Shown: positions 28,931 to 36,590 of the stretch, one piece after another
How the letters are laid out: each line of letters opens with the position of its first letter
Position numbering within the stretch: position 1 is the stretch's first letter
NCBI GenBank assembly: GCA_023269675.1
Contig: JAHFSX010000038.1
Coordinates: 1-64,000 of the forward strand
DNA: 64,000 bases
From: Verrucomicrobiota bacterium
Lineage (GTDB): Bacteria > Verrucomicrobiota > Kiritimatiellia > RFP12 > UBA1067
Direction of reading: 5' to 3'
Translations under genes and position numbers: made by a program
Notes under the pieces: model-generated
What the model was told of the DNA's origin: nothing
Seen by the model: only the letters and a program-made list of their open reading frames with translations
Database searches by the model: none

Positions 28931-29351
28931 GTTGCTGGGCACGCGCGAACCCTCCATTTACGGACGGGAGACGCTCGACAGCATCATGCGGCGTCTGACG
29001 GCGTACGCCGCTGCAAAGGGTGTGTGCGTCGAGGCTGTGCAGAGCGATGACGAGGGCGCGCTGGTCGCGGCAATCGGGGCGGCGCGGGGCGCCTGTGACG
29101 GGATTGTGATCAACCCGGCGGCGTACACGCATACCAGCGTGGCGGTGCGCGACGCGCTGGCGGCATGCGGCGTGCCGGCCGTTGAGGTTCACTTGTCCAA
29201 TACGCATAAACGCGAGGCGTTCCGGCATGCGAGCCTGACCGCGCCCGTATGCGTCGGACAGGTGATGGGGTTTGGCGGGGCTGGTTACGTGTTGGCGTTG
29301 GACGGGTTGCTTCAGTATCTGGAAGCGCAAGAAAAGGATATGCTGAAATGA
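28896..29351 (+). CDS. aroQ: 3-dehydroquinate dehydratase, type II
   Basis: AroQ dehydrates 3-dehydroquinate in the shikimate pathway. The 151-residue protein has NGPNLKLLGTREPSIYG with catalytic Tyr22, the QSDDEGALV loop, INPAAYTHTSVAVRDAL and VEVHLSNTHKREAFRH, which includes the catalytic His. The start inside the end of ricT is fixed by AAGGAGG at 28883-28889 and by the family N-terminus MKILVVNGPN. It shares an ATGA overlap with the kinase gene downstream. Confidence 0.96.
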   Translation: MKILVVNGPNLKLLGTREPSIYGRETLDSIMRRLTAYAAAKGVCVEAVQSDDEGALVAAIGAARGACDGIVINPAAYTHTSVAVRDALAACGVPAVEVHLSNTHKREAFRHASLTAPVCVGQVMGFGGAGYVLALDGLLQYLEAQEKDMLK

Positions 29352-30268
29352 GTAAGAAGAGTGCGGCGGTGAACCTGTGGATCGTCGGTTCGGTCGGCAT
29401 CGACGATGTCAAGACGCGGACGGCTGACCGCAAGAATCTGATGGGGGGCTCGTTGCCCTTCAGCACGGCGGCGGCCTCGTTTTTCGCCAAGACCGGCGCG
29501 GTAGGGGTCGTGGGCAGCGATTTTCCCGCGGCCTTCGAGCGGCGCTGGCAAGCGTTCGGGACGGACCTGGCGGGTGTGCAGCGCCAGGCCGGCGCGACCT
29601 TCCGCTGGGCGTGCGCCTATGATGCCAACATGATCGAGCGCGAGACGCTGAAAACCGAGCTGGGCGTGTTTGCGGATTTCAAGCCGGAGCTGCCCGAGGC
29701 GTATAAATCGGCGGCGTTCGTGCTGCTGGGAAACATCCAGCCCGAACTGCAGTTGCACGTGCTCAAGCAGTCTGCCGGTGCGAAGTTTGTGGCGCTCGAC
29801 ACGATGAACCTGTGGATCAACATCGCGAAGCCGGCCCTGCGTAAGGTGATCCGCCGCGTGAACCTGCTGACCGTCAACGACGGTGAGGCGCGGATGCTGA
29901 CCGGCAAGTGGAACCTGTGCGACTGCGCGGCGGCGATCCTTAAAATGGGCCCTTCACACGTGATCATCAAAAAGGGCGAGCACGGGGCATTGCTCTTTTC
30001 CAAGCGCGGGATTTTCATTGTCCCCGCGTACCCGGTGGGGAAGCTGGTCGATCCGACCGGGGCGGGCGACTCCTTCGCCGGCGCTTTCATGGGGTATCTG
30101 GCGCGCGGCGGTCGCGTGACCGACGGCCTGATGCGCGAGGCTCTATTGCACGCGAGCGCGGTGGCCTCGTTCAGTGTGGAGGGCTTCAGCCTGGAGAGCC
30201 TGGAGCGGCTGACGCTCGCTCAGATCGGGAAGCGCGTCGCGGAACTGAAGCGCATGATGGCCGTGTGA
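29348..30268 (+). CDS. PfkB-family carbohydrate/nucleoside kinase
   Basis: The 306-residue ribokinase-fold protein has the anion-hole and catalytic-base motif DPTGAGDSFAGAF with Asp241, and a GGS segment (NLMGGSLPFSTAAASFFAKTG) near the N-terminus. IIKKGEHGALL precedes the motif. Sequences with NLWINIAKPALRKVIRRVNLLTVNDGEARMLTG resemble kinases annotated as sugar or adenosine kinases, and the substrate cannot be fixed from sequence. It is joined to aroQ by an ATGA overlap, 16 nt before the anSME gene. Confidence 0.88.
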   Translation: MSKKSAAVNLWIVGSVGIDDVKTRTADRKNLMGGSLPFSTAAASFFAKTGAVGVVGSDFPAAFERRWQAFGTDLAGVQRQAGATFRWACAYDANMIERETLKTELGVFADFKPELPEAYKSAAFVLLGNIQPELQLHVLKQSAGAKFVALDTMNLWINIAKPALRKVIRRVNLLTVNDGEARMLTGKWNLCDCAAAILKMGPSHVIIKKGEHGALLFSKRGIFIVPAYPVGKLVDPTGAGDSFAGAFMGYLARGGRVTDGLMREALLHASAVASFSVEGFSLESLERLTLAQIGKRVAELKRMMAV

Positions 30269-30284
30269 CCCAGGCGGAGGGTTC

Positions 30285-31424
30285 ATGCAGTTTTCACTTC
30301 TCATCAAGCCCGCTTCCGCCGACTGCAACTTGCGGTGCGGGTACTGCTTTTATCTCGGCCGCTCGGAGCTCTACCCGCAGACCGCGGTGCACCGCATGTC
30401 GGAGGAGGTGCTCGAGCGGCTCGTCAAGACCTACCTGGCCACGCCGCAGCCGGTTTACGCGTTTGTGTGGCAGGGGGGCGAACCGCTGCTGATGGGGAGC
30501 CCCTTCTATGAGCGCGTGACGGACCTGCAGATGGCATATGCGCGGCGCGGCGCGGACATTTCGAACGCCATCCAGACCAACGGGATGCTGCTGACCGACC
30601 GCTTGGCGCGGCAGTTCCGGGCGTGCCGGTTTCTGACGGGGGTGAGCCTGGACGGCCCGGAACGGCTGCATGACGCGGCCCGGCGGGACAGCGGCGGCCA
30701 CGGTTCGCATCAGAGTGTCTTGGAGGGCCTCGAATGCCTGAAGAAAAACCGGGCCGAGTATAATGTCCTGACATTGGTGAGCCGGCATAACGCGGCCTTT
30801 CCGGTTGAGGTTTATGATTACCTGGTCAACGACATCGGCGCGAAGTTCCTGCAGTTCATCGAGTGTGTCGAACTGGACGGGCAGGGGAGGGCGGCCCCCT
30901 ACTGCATCACGGCGGATGAGTGGGGGAGTTTCCTCTGCGCGGTTTTCGACCGCTGGTATGAAAACGACACGCGCACGATATCGGTGCGCCTTTTCGACAC
31001 GATCATCGCCAAGCTGGTCACCGGCCGGGACATCTGCTGCACGGCGGGGTTGGACTGCCGACAGTATTTCGTGGTGGAACACAATGGCGATGTCTATCCG
31101 TGCGATTTCCACGTGTTGCCGGAGCTGAAGCTCGGCAATGTGCTGACGCACACCTGGGAAGAGATGGCCGCGTCGGAAACCTTCAAGGCGTTCGGCGCGC
31201 GCAAGTGCCAGACGCACGCCGCGTGCGGGGCCTGCCCGTATTTCACTTTTTGCGCGGGCGACTGCCCGAAGAACCGCGTCGGACACAGCAGCGGTCCCGC
31301 AGCTGCGCTCAGCTACCTGTGTGCCGGGTGGAAACGGTTTTACGCGCACGCCTTGCCGCGTTTAGAGGAACTGGCGCAGACGGTGCGGAACGAACAGACG
31401 ACCCGCGGGCCGTCCGGGCATTAG
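30285..31424 (+). CDS. anaerobic sulfatase-maturating enzyme (radical SAM/SPASM)
   Basis: anSMEs oxidise an active-site Cys or Ser of sulfatases to formylglycine without O2. The 379-residue protein has CNLRCGYC (Cys14, Cys18, Cys21) for the radical-SAM cluster, WQGGEPLL, SNAIQTNG, GVSLDGP and the C-terminal SPASM cysteines (CRQYF, CDFH, CQTHAACGACPYFTFCAGDCPKNR). No sulfatase is encoded in this window, so its targets lie elsewhere; sulfatases are abundant in Kiritimatiellota (established). The stop codon TAG (31422-31424) overlaps the first two bases of the dif-like site that bounds the prophage. Confidence 0.93.
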   Translation: MQFSLLIKPASADCNLRCGYCFYLGRSELYPQTAVHRMSEEVLERLVKTYLATPQPVYAFVWQGGEPLLMGSPFYERVTDLQMAYARRGADISNAIQTNGMLLTDRLARQFRACRFLTGVSLDGPERLHDAARRDSGGHGSHQSVLEGLECLKKNRAEYNVLTLVSRHNAAFPVEVYDYLVNDIGAKFLQFIECVELDGQGRAAPYCITADEWGSFLCAVFDRWYENDTRTISVRLFDTIIAKLVTGRDICCTAGLDCRQYFVVEHNGDVYPCDFHVLPELKLGNVLTHTWEEMAASETFKAFGARKCQTHAACGACPYFTFCAGDCPKNRVGHSSGPAAALSYLCAGWKRFYAHALPRLEELAQTVRNEQTTRGPSGH

Positions 31425-31450
31425 TTTACATAACATATAGTAACTTCTCC
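31423..31450 (-). other. attL: hybrid dif-like site, left prophage boundary
   Basis: Plus-strand arms are AGTTTACATAA (31423-31433), centre CATATA (31434-31439) and GTAACTTCTCC (31440-31450). Read on the minus strand, the host-side arm is TTATGTAAACT, identical to the XerD arm of Bacillus subtilis dif as I recall it. The inner arm lacks the XerC half-site pattern, as expected of a phage-derived arm. Confidence 0.7.
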
Positions 31451-31494
31451 CCTGTTGAGCGGGCAATGTGCTTGTTCATTAAAAGGGGCTGTAT

Positions 31495-31779
31495 ATGTTA
31501 CTGCTTTGCGAGTTCGTAAAAGACTCTGCGCGGGAATATCAGATTTCGTTTTCCATCGCGCATCTGGATATCAACGGCAAGCTTTCTGATCGTCTGCTTT
31601 TCCAGTCCACTTCTAAGATTTTAGATATTGCAGTACTGCAATTCATCCGCGAAATAAAAGAGTTCAACGCTTACGATTATCGCGGTTTCTCTGTGCTTCG
31701 CCGGTCCTCGTGGTCTGACCATTACGGATCGCAAGCAGGTATCTGCCTTCTCCATGTCGAAAAGCGGGGGGTGGCATGA
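31495..31779 (+). CDS. prophage protein, 94 aa, unknown
   Basis: This is the first gene inside the left boundary, with AAGGGG before the ATG. The 94-residue product begins MLLLCEFVKDSAREYQISFS and shows mixed alpha/beta character without a membrane segment or motif I recognise. Its position corresponds to the early or regulatory end of inovirus genomes, so a replication or regulatory role is possible but unproven. It overlaps the next small gene by ATGA. A weak promoter candidate TTGAGC-17 bp-ATTAAA (31455-31483) lies upstream. Confidence 0.65.
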   Translation: MLLLCEFVKDSAREYQISFSIAHLDINGKLSDRLLFQSTSKILDIAVLQFIREIKEFNAYDYRGFSVLRRSSWSDHYGSQAGICLLHVEKRGVA

Positions 31780-31931
31780 TCGTCCTATGGCCTGACTTAA
31801 CCTTGCGCGTTTTTTGGGATTGCTTTGGCCTTCCTGTCTGCGTCCTTTCCGGGCTCATCGGGCTTTATGTTCTGCTCGTCGCCTCTCCTTCTGAGATTCA
31901 TACAATTCTTTACGGAAAGGACGAAAAATGA
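31776..31931 (+). CDS. small prophage membrane protein, 51 aa
   Basis: An ORF with ATGA overlaps at both ends encodes MIVLWPDLTLRVFWDCFGLP, then a hydrophobic segment (VCVLSGLIGLYVLLVA, about residues 21-36) and a short polar tail. The double overlap and single membrane segment support a real gene of the type common in filamentous phages. No function can be assigned. Confidence 0.6.
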   Translation: MIVLWPDLTLRVFWDCFGLPVCVLSGLIGLYVLLVASPSEIHTILYGKDEK

Positions 31932-32374
31932 TTGCCATTGAAAAAGCTAAACGTGTTCGTATGCCGTCAAAGCGTGTCGCGGGTCCGTTCTCTCTTCAAT
32001 CCGCAACTCTGGCCTGTGCCGCTGTCGACGCTCTGCAAAAACAGGCGGCGGTTTCTGAGGTCCGCAAGCGTCGGAAATACCGCTCTCAAAAAGTCCAGAA
32101 AGATGTTTTTTTCTCGGCTCTGCGCAATGCTGAAAGCCTCGGCCTGTTGGTGGTCCTCGAAAGGGTTGCCGGTGTTGACCGGGATGCGCTTATCGTTCCG
32201 CGTTCGTGGTATCTCCATATAGACGGCGTTAGCCATCGTCTGGAAAGCATACAGGGCGCAACCGATTTTCTGAATGGTTTTTGCGCCTGTCTGGCCGTCA
32301 CGCGCAATCTTGTCCGGTTCTCGGGTGAGCAACCGCAAGCAGATACGGCTTCACACGTCATGGGAAAGGTTTAA
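31928..32374 (+). CDS. prophage protein, 148 aa, unknown
   Basis: The 148-residue product has a strongly basic N-terminal half (KAKRVRMPSKR, EVRKRRKYRSQKVQKD), suggesting nucleic-acid binding, and a less charged C-terminal half (LIVPRSWYLHIDGVSHRLESIQGATDFLNGFCACLA). I recognise no family. It lies upstream of the putative ssDNA-binding gene, so a part in replication or regulation is plausible. It starts at an ATGA overlap. Confidence 0.65.
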   Translation: MIAIEKAKRVRMPSKRVAGPFSLQSATLACAAVDALQKQAAVSEVRKRRKYRSQKVQKDVFFSALRNAESLGLLVVLERVAGVDRDALIVPRSWYLHIDGVSHRLESIQGATDFLNGFCACLAVTRNLVRFSGEQPQADTASHVMGKV

Positions 32375-32379
32375 CCGTC

Positions 32380-32682
32380 ATGGTCCTTCACAAAGCAACC
32401 GCCGAAATCCGCCGTCCGTTCACGAACGAGCTTATCAAAATCCCGGCTCGTACCAAGGGGGGCGTTGCCCTGCCCGCTATGGAGTTCTCCAAGCGCTACT
32501 ACAATGCCGAAATCGACGGCGAGCCCTGCATGCTTCGCGTCCGGGACAATATCACAGTCCCGGTGGATCTGGTGAAAGGCGCGCTCGTGTCGATCGAGTT
32601 CGCAACGTGCGAGATTGAGGGTGACGTTTCCCAAATCTACGTTACTTCGATCACCTGCAACGCCGGGAAGAAAGCGGCCTAG
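32380..32682 (+). CDS. putative phage ssDNA-binding protein
   Basis: The 100-residue protein is beta-rich with alternating hydrophobic and basic residues (YYNAEIDGEPCMLRVRDNITVPVDLVKGALVSIEFATCEIEGDVSQIYVTSITC). This is compatible with a small OB fold like filamentous-phage pV. Size and position just before Rep match the gene V slot. The assignment is by position and fold pattern only; no signature motif is available. A strong hairpin follows the gene. Confidence 0.45.
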   Translation: MVLHKATAEIRRPFTNELIKIPARTKGGVALPAMEFSKRYYNAEIDGEPCMLRVRDNITVPVDLVKGALVSIEFATCEIEGDVSQIYVTSITCNAGKKAA

Positions 32683-32688
32683 AGCGAC

Positions 32689-32715
32689 GGGGCCGCGCCC
32701 GCAGGGCGCGGCCCC
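32689..32715 (+). terminator. strong hairpin inside the prophage
   Basis: GGGGCCGCGCC (32689-32699) pairs perfectly with GGCGCGGCCCC (32705-32715) around a 5-nt loop. It lies just after the putative ssDNA-binding gene. There is no T-tract, so it may be an attenuator, an mRNA stabiliser or a terminator. Confidence 0.55.
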
Positions 32716-32771
32716 TAGCCTCGGCCGCTGTTACCTTGTTACTAATCGAACAATTGTGCGAAGGGGAAAAA

Positions 32772-32936
32772 GTGAAACTGATAATCGAGCTTGAAAGCGT
32801 AGGTGGTGAATGGGAAGCCCGCCTCTTGGCTCCGGACAGGGTTGCTATCATGTCCACATTTGGCTTTGACCTTGACCGTACTGTGGCTTTGGCTGTCGGT
32901 TATGTCCATACGGCGGCGGGGATACTGGCGAAATGA
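32772..32936 (+). CDS. small prophage protein, 54 aa
   Basis: A GTG start preceded by AAGGGG encodes VKLIIELESVGGEWEARLLA, continuing to HTAAGILAK. The start is preferred over the TTG at 32736, which lacks a ribosome-binding site. The ORF ends in an ATGA overlap with rep. There is no recognised family. The acidic beta-strand character might suit a Rep accessory protein, but this is speculation. Confidence 0.5.
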   Translation: MKLIIELESVGGEWEARLLAPDRVAIMSTFGFDLDRTVALAVGYVHTAAGILAK

Positions 32937-33796
32937 GTATTCTTCTTTCCAAAGCGGCACTTTCCTACAACGTCAAGCTTCTTGCCGGTGAAGGGGAAAT
33001 GTACTTTTGGACATTCACGCTTCCTACTCGCCTTCATCCTGTCGTTGGTGCCGCTATGTGGGGCGAGTTGTGCCGGGAGTTGAAACGCTCTCTCGGGTTC
33101 CGGGGCGTGCGCGTTTTTGAGCTTCACCCTGGCGGGCATGGTCTGCACGTTCACGTTGTAACCCCCGATTTTATCGACGTTCGGGCCGTGTTGCCTATCT
33201 GCGAGCGTTTAGGCTGGGGCCGTGTCGGGGTGGAAGAATGGGACAAGTCCGACGAAGAAAAAGCAATCCGGTACATGACGAAATACTTGACCAAGCAGAT
33301 TAAATCTTGGTGCGGTTCCAGCCTTAAGGGGGTCCGCTGGTGGGGGGTTTTCGGCAAGGTGTCCGATAGCGTGCGGGTTAAAGATTGCTCGGTTGAATCA
33401 CCCCGCCGTCGCATTTGGGACAGTGTCCCGCCGTGGTTCGTGTCGCATGTCATGGGCATACAGTCGGCCTTTTCGGATCATGAGAAGATACCCAAAACGG
33501 CGCACGAAAAGCGCAAGGTTGCCGCATTGAAACAGGCTTTCTCTGATTACTTCATCAGCGGCAAAAAGGTCAAGGATTTCGGCCTGTGCGGGATAGACAA
33601 AACCGTCCGCCAATTCAATTTCGCCAAAATGTGGATCTGCAACCGGATTTATTACAACTATGAAACGTTTCTTGATTGCTTCAACGGTGGCGATTGCGGC
33701 GGTATGGTCGGCCTTCGATCTGGTTCTATGGGTTTCGACGCGAATTATTGCCGTGCTGTGGCTATGCAAAATCCTTTCGGGGAGTGTCCGCTATGA
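32933..33796 (+). CDS. rolling-circle replication initiator (HUH endonuclease Rep)
   Basis: The 287-residue protein shows the three RCR motifs in order. Motif 1 is FWTFTLP (about residues 25-31). Motif 2 is the metal-binding HUH in HGLHVHVV (about 67-74). Motif 3 is YMTKYLTK (about 112-119), whose tyrosine would nick the origin. Such proteins start replication of ssDNA phages and plasmids by nicking the plus strand and joining to its 5' end. The C-terminal half is divergent. Its presence fits an inovirus with a single-protein Rep. It overlaps the preceding small gene by ATGA and nearly touches the next one. Confidence 0.88.
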   Translation: MSILLSKAALSYNVKLLAGEGEMYFWTFTLPTRLHPVVGAAMWGELCRELKRSLGFRGVRVFELHPGGHGLHVHVVTPDFIDVRAVLPICERLGWGRVGVEEWDKSDEEKAIRYMTKYLTKQIKSWCGSSLKGVRWWGVFGKVSDSVRVKDCSVESPRRRIWDSVPPWFVSHVMGIQSAFSDHEKIPKTAHEKRKVAALKQAFSDYFISGKKVKDFGLCGIDKTVRQFNFAKMWICNRIYYNYETFLDCFNGGDCGGMVGLRSGSMGFDANYCRAVAMQNPFGECPL

Positions 33797-33957
33797 TCTC
33801 TTTTGACCTTGGTAAATCGCTCTGGCCAGCCCTGTATCCCCTGATACCGACGTTCCTGAAAATGGTCGGCCTGATCGTCGGTATCAAGCTCCTTTTCTGG
33901 TTCATCGGCGCGGTTCGTCGGCTCCGTGGTCACGGGCGGAAAGGTCGGCAAGTATGA
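33793..33957 (+). CDS. small prophage membrane protein, 54 aa
   Basis: This gene starts at an ATGA-type overlap with rep (ATG at 33793). The product has a hydrophobic stretch LYPLIPTFLKMVGLIVGIKLLFWFIGAV followed by a highly basic tail RRLRGHGRKGRQV. The topology resembles inovirus minor coat or membrane proteins. There is no definite assignment. It ends in an ATGA overlap with the next ORF. Confidence 0.6.
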   Translation: MISFDLGKSLWPALYPLIPTFLKMVGLIVGIKLLFWFIGAVRRLRGHGRKGRQV

Positions 33958-34088
33958 ACGAATTTGTCTTTTCGGCTACTGAGGGCTTCGTGTGCGGTCT
34001 GCTTTGCTATGGCACGCTCTGGAAACTCTGTTTCATTTGGTCGTGCTTCAAGGCTCCGCTGGATGATTGCCATATGCGCAATAACTGA
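33954..34088 (+). CDS. small prophage protein, 44 aa
   Basis: An ATGA overlap starts an ORF reading MNEFVFSATEGFVCGLLCYG, then a hydrophobic, Cys-rich middle and CHMRNN at the end. It is similar in size to filamentous-phage minor coat proteins. Support comes from the overlap and membrane-like segment only. Confidence 0.5.
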   Translation: MNEFVFSATEGFVCGLLCYGTLWKLCFIWSCFKAPLDDCHMRNN

Positions 34089-34099
34089 AAGGCTTTCTT

Positions 34100-34426
34100 A
34101 TGGATATCTCAAGCGCAACCGGTGTCGTTACTTCGGCTCAAACAGTCGCGGTGGACGTGATTGGTCTTGTTGTGGCTCTGTTCACAACGTGCTTTACCGC
34201 CCTGCTGGGGACGGTCTGCATTAAATGGGTTCACCGGAAAATGACGTCTTTTTTCACGGCGGAAGATTCCGGGTATGACGAATGGGCCTTGGATAACAAT
34301 GGGGTTCTGCTCGATGGGAAATGGGAATACTTTTCCGATGATCCAGAGGCAAAGGATTTCGGCGGGAAATACGGTTACGTGAAAGACGAAAATAACCGGT
34401 GGTCCGATACCTGGGCTAACAAGTGA
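34100..34426 (+). CDS. prophage membrane protein, 108 aa
   Basis: The N-terminal half contains a membrane segment (VDVIGLVVALFTTCFTALLGTVCIKWVH) ending in basic residues. The C-terminal half is acidic and aromatic (AEDSGYDEWALDNNGVLLDGKWEYF...ENNRWSDTWANK). The helix-then-basic layout recalls coat proteins, but the long acidic cytosolic tail is not typical. It sits directly before the major coat gene. No family recognised. Confidence 0.6.
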   Translation: MDISSATGVVTSAQTVAVDVIGLVVALFTTCFTALLGTVCIKWVHRKMTSFFTAEDSGYDEWALDNNGVLLDGKWEYFSDDPEAKDFGGKYGYVKDENNRWSDTWANK

Positions 34427-34511
34427 TTTCTCTAGTTCCTGCCGTGTGGCGGGGCTGTTGAATGGGCGCGCCTCGGCTTTTAATCAGGGGCACGAAAGGA
34501 TAGGTACAAGT

Positions 34512-34733
34512 ATGAAGTTCTCCAAGTATGCGGTTGCGGCGGTGCTGACTCTGGGCATGGTCGGCGGTGCTCTGGCGGTCGATGATGCGACGACGCTTAT
34601 CACCACGTGTCAGACCACCATCACCACGCTGGTCGGCGCGGTGCTGATCGCGGGCGGGGTCATCCTGCTCTCGATGCTGGGCCTCAAGGCTCTCCCCTTC
34701 GCGTACCGCAAGATCACCGCGTTTTTCCGCTAA
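34512..34733 (+). CDS. major coat protein, pVIII-like
   Basis: The 73-residue precursor has a signal peptide MKFSKYAVAAVLTLGMVGGALA and a mature part of 51 residues. The mature chain has an acidic N-terminus (VDDATT), one hydrophobic helix (LVGAVLIAGGVILLSMLGLKAL) and a basic C-terminus (YRKITAFFR). This is the exact architecture of filamentous-phage pVIII, whose mature length is about 50. The basic end would contact the ssDNA inside the virion. AAAGGATAGG precedes the ATG. The gene is expected to be the most highly expressed of the phage. Confidence 0.88.
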   Translation: MKFSKYAVAAVLTLGMVGGALAVDDATTLITTCQTTITTLVGAVLIAGGVILLSMLGLKALPFAYRKITAFFR

Positions 34734-34816
34734 TCGCGGGCGCGTCTTCGGTTTCCGAAAAGCTCCCCTCTCTGCGGGTCAAACCGTGGGGGGGGGTCTT
34801 CAATCAAGGGGGGTTT

Positions 34817-36574
34817 ATGTATGGAGCAGATTTTACAGGCGGCGCACGTCGCTTTGTGGTTTCTCGGCTGGCTTTGCTCGGTTGTGCTGTGTGGCTTTCT
34901 CTTTCGGCTCCGTTGACCGCTAACGCCTCGCTCTACTGGGTCCGCCAGTGGATCAACGCGCAATATGGTTGCGCAATGTCCATCGTTTACCATACTGCGG
35001 CGGAATTGCCGGTGGCGTGGGAAGGTGAGTATTTCACGGAAGGGAGTTGGTTGACAACTCACCCCGGCAATACTCAAATTCCCTTTGTGGATTGCTGGCC
35101 GTGGTCTAAGTGCATTTTCGCGACACCTACAACCCATTTCAGACCGGCTCAAAACAGTTATGCGGAAAGTACCGGTTGGTGTTTCCGGTGTAACGGGCTC
35201 GGGACGTCCAACGCGAACAAATATCCTTACCCTCTTTATGCTTACCGTGTCGACTGGAAAGCTAACGATACGATTACCCAATGGGTCAATTATTCCGTCT
35301 ATGCGTGCGCCCAATGTGTCACCGGCCTTTCTCCGCAAACCGGAGGCATAGGTTTTACGCCTAAAGATTACAAGGTTGATTCCGCTACGGTCCCGGAGTG
35401 GGTTTTCAATTCCCCCCTTTGGAAAAATCCGACTTACACCTATAGCCCGGACGGGACAACGGTTACGGGGTTCGGCGGCAAACCGGGGGATGCGGCATAC
35501 CCGGACGGGGCCATTCCTTCCGGTCCTAATCAGAACGGGTATCTCGATCAATCCGAAACCGAACCGCCCCATTGGGTGTGGTTGCCGGGGAACGATCCTA
35601 CAACGATAGAGCCTATAGAAGTAGTGGCGGACAAAATTGTTGATGTGGCCGACACTCTGGGCGCGATCAACAACAACAACCAGACTTTTTACGGGGATGT
35701 GAACAATAATTTCAATACCGCCAATAGCACGTTGAACACCATCAACCAGATTTTCAACAACTCGTATAATCAGGCGGCGGCGGCTGGCGTGGCCTCGGCA
35801 AATGCGGCTAACAATGCGGCGGCGGCGGCGGCCGGTCAGGCTTCGCAATTGGCGGGCATACAGGGGGCCATTGAAAGCCTCACGGCGGCAATGTTGGCCG
35901 GGGGTGGGGGGTCTTCCGGTGGCTCTGCCCTGAGCCCTGCCAGCGCGCAAGCTCTGGTTGATACCGTGGCCGGGGTCGCGGGTGTCAAGGGTGCCGTTGA
36001 CGGGGTGAAAGATGCCGTCGCGCCTCTGTCCTCCGGTATCGACGGGGTAAAGGCGGCTGTTGACGGGTTGGCCTCCGGGCTCGCCGGTGTCAAGGGCTCG
36101 GTGGATGCGGTCAAGGGTTCGGTGGACGGCGCGAAAGTGGCGGTTGTCGAAAGTCTTGCCGGTATCAAGGGCTCTGTGGACGGGCTCCGGGAAGATATGC
36201 AAGCCTCGGAGGGCAATGTTGATGCGGACGGCACTTTTACCGAACCGGATCAGGGCGCGGCCGAAACTGAAATGCAGGGCATAGCTGCCGATATCACCGG
36301 GAAGGGCGAGGCACTTTTTGAGGCGGCTACGGGCGTTTTTTCGCATATGTCGACGCTCGTGAATATCCTTGTCGGCTCGTGGCGTAGTCTGCCGCGCACG
36401 CCTCCCGATTTTACGTTGGACCTCGGACAGATACCCTACTTGGGCCATCCTGTGGTTTCCTTTGAAATGGCGGGCGCGCTTACCATTATCGGGCTGGTTC
36501 GCATGGTTGAGGTTGTCGCGCTCTGGCTGGGTCTGGCGTGGGCTGTGTTGCGTCTGCTCGGCAAGTTGTTCTAA
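34817..36574 (+). CDS. minor coat/adsorption protein, pIII-like
   Basis: The product has up to 585 residues. A signal peptide (RLALLGCAVWLSLSAPLTANA) leads a Cys-containing N-terminal domain likely to bind the host receptor. An Asn/Ala-rich linker (NNNQTFYGDVNNNFNTAN...) follows, then a repetitive helical region with the recurring KGAVDGVK/KGSVDGAK theme at about residues 380-460. A C-terminal membrane anchor (LTIIGLVRMVEVVALWLGLAWAVLRLL) holds it before release. This matches pIII organisation. The start may instead be the GTG at 34856, which gives a cleaner signal peptide. A 31-residue ORF overlaps the 5' end in another frame. Confidence 0.8.
   Translation: MYGADFTGGARRFVVSRLALLGCAVWLSLSAPLTANASLYWVRQWINAQYGCAMSIVYHTAAELPVAWEGEYFTEGSWLTTHPGNTQIPFVDCWPWSKCIFATPTTHFRPAQNSYAESTGWCFRCNGLGTSNANKYPYPLYAYRVDWKANDTITQWVNYSVYACAQCVTGLSPQTGGIGFTPKDYKVDSATVPEWVFNSPLWKNPTYTYSPDGTTVTGFGGKPGDAAYPDGAIPSGPNQNGYLDQSETEPPHWVWLPGNDPTTIEPIEVVADKIVDVADTLGAINNNNQTFYGDVNNNFNTANSTLNTINQIFNNSYNQAAAAGVASANAANNAAAAAAGQASQLAGIQGAIESLTAAMLAGGGGSSGGSALSPASAQALVDTVAGVAGVKGAVDGVKDAVAPLSSGIDGVKAAVDGLASGLAGVKGSVDAVKGSVDGAKVAVVESLAGIKGSVDGLREDMQASEGNVDADGTFTEPDQGAAETEMQGIAADITGKGEALFEAATGVFSHMSTLVNILVGSWRSLPRTPPDFTLDLGQIPYLGHPVVSFEMAGALTIIGLVRMVEVVALWLGLAWAVLRLLGKLF
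34821..34916 (+). CDS. possible pVII/pIX-like minor coat protein, 31 aa, overlapping the pIII-like gene
   Basis: In a different frame from the pIII-like gene, an ATG served by the same AAGGGGGG (34806-34813) encodes MEQILQAAHVALWFLGWLCS, then VVLCGFLFRLR. Length and single hydrophobic helix match Ff pVII and pIX (33 and 32 residues). M13 pVII, as I recall, also starts MEQ and contains SVVLC. Overlap of virion-tip genes is normal in these phages. It could be a coincidence of reading a signal-peptide region out of frame. Confidence 0.4.
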   Translation: MEQILQAAHVALWFLGWLCSVVLCGFLFRLR

Positions 36575-36590
36575 ACGGTAGGGGGTGGCT

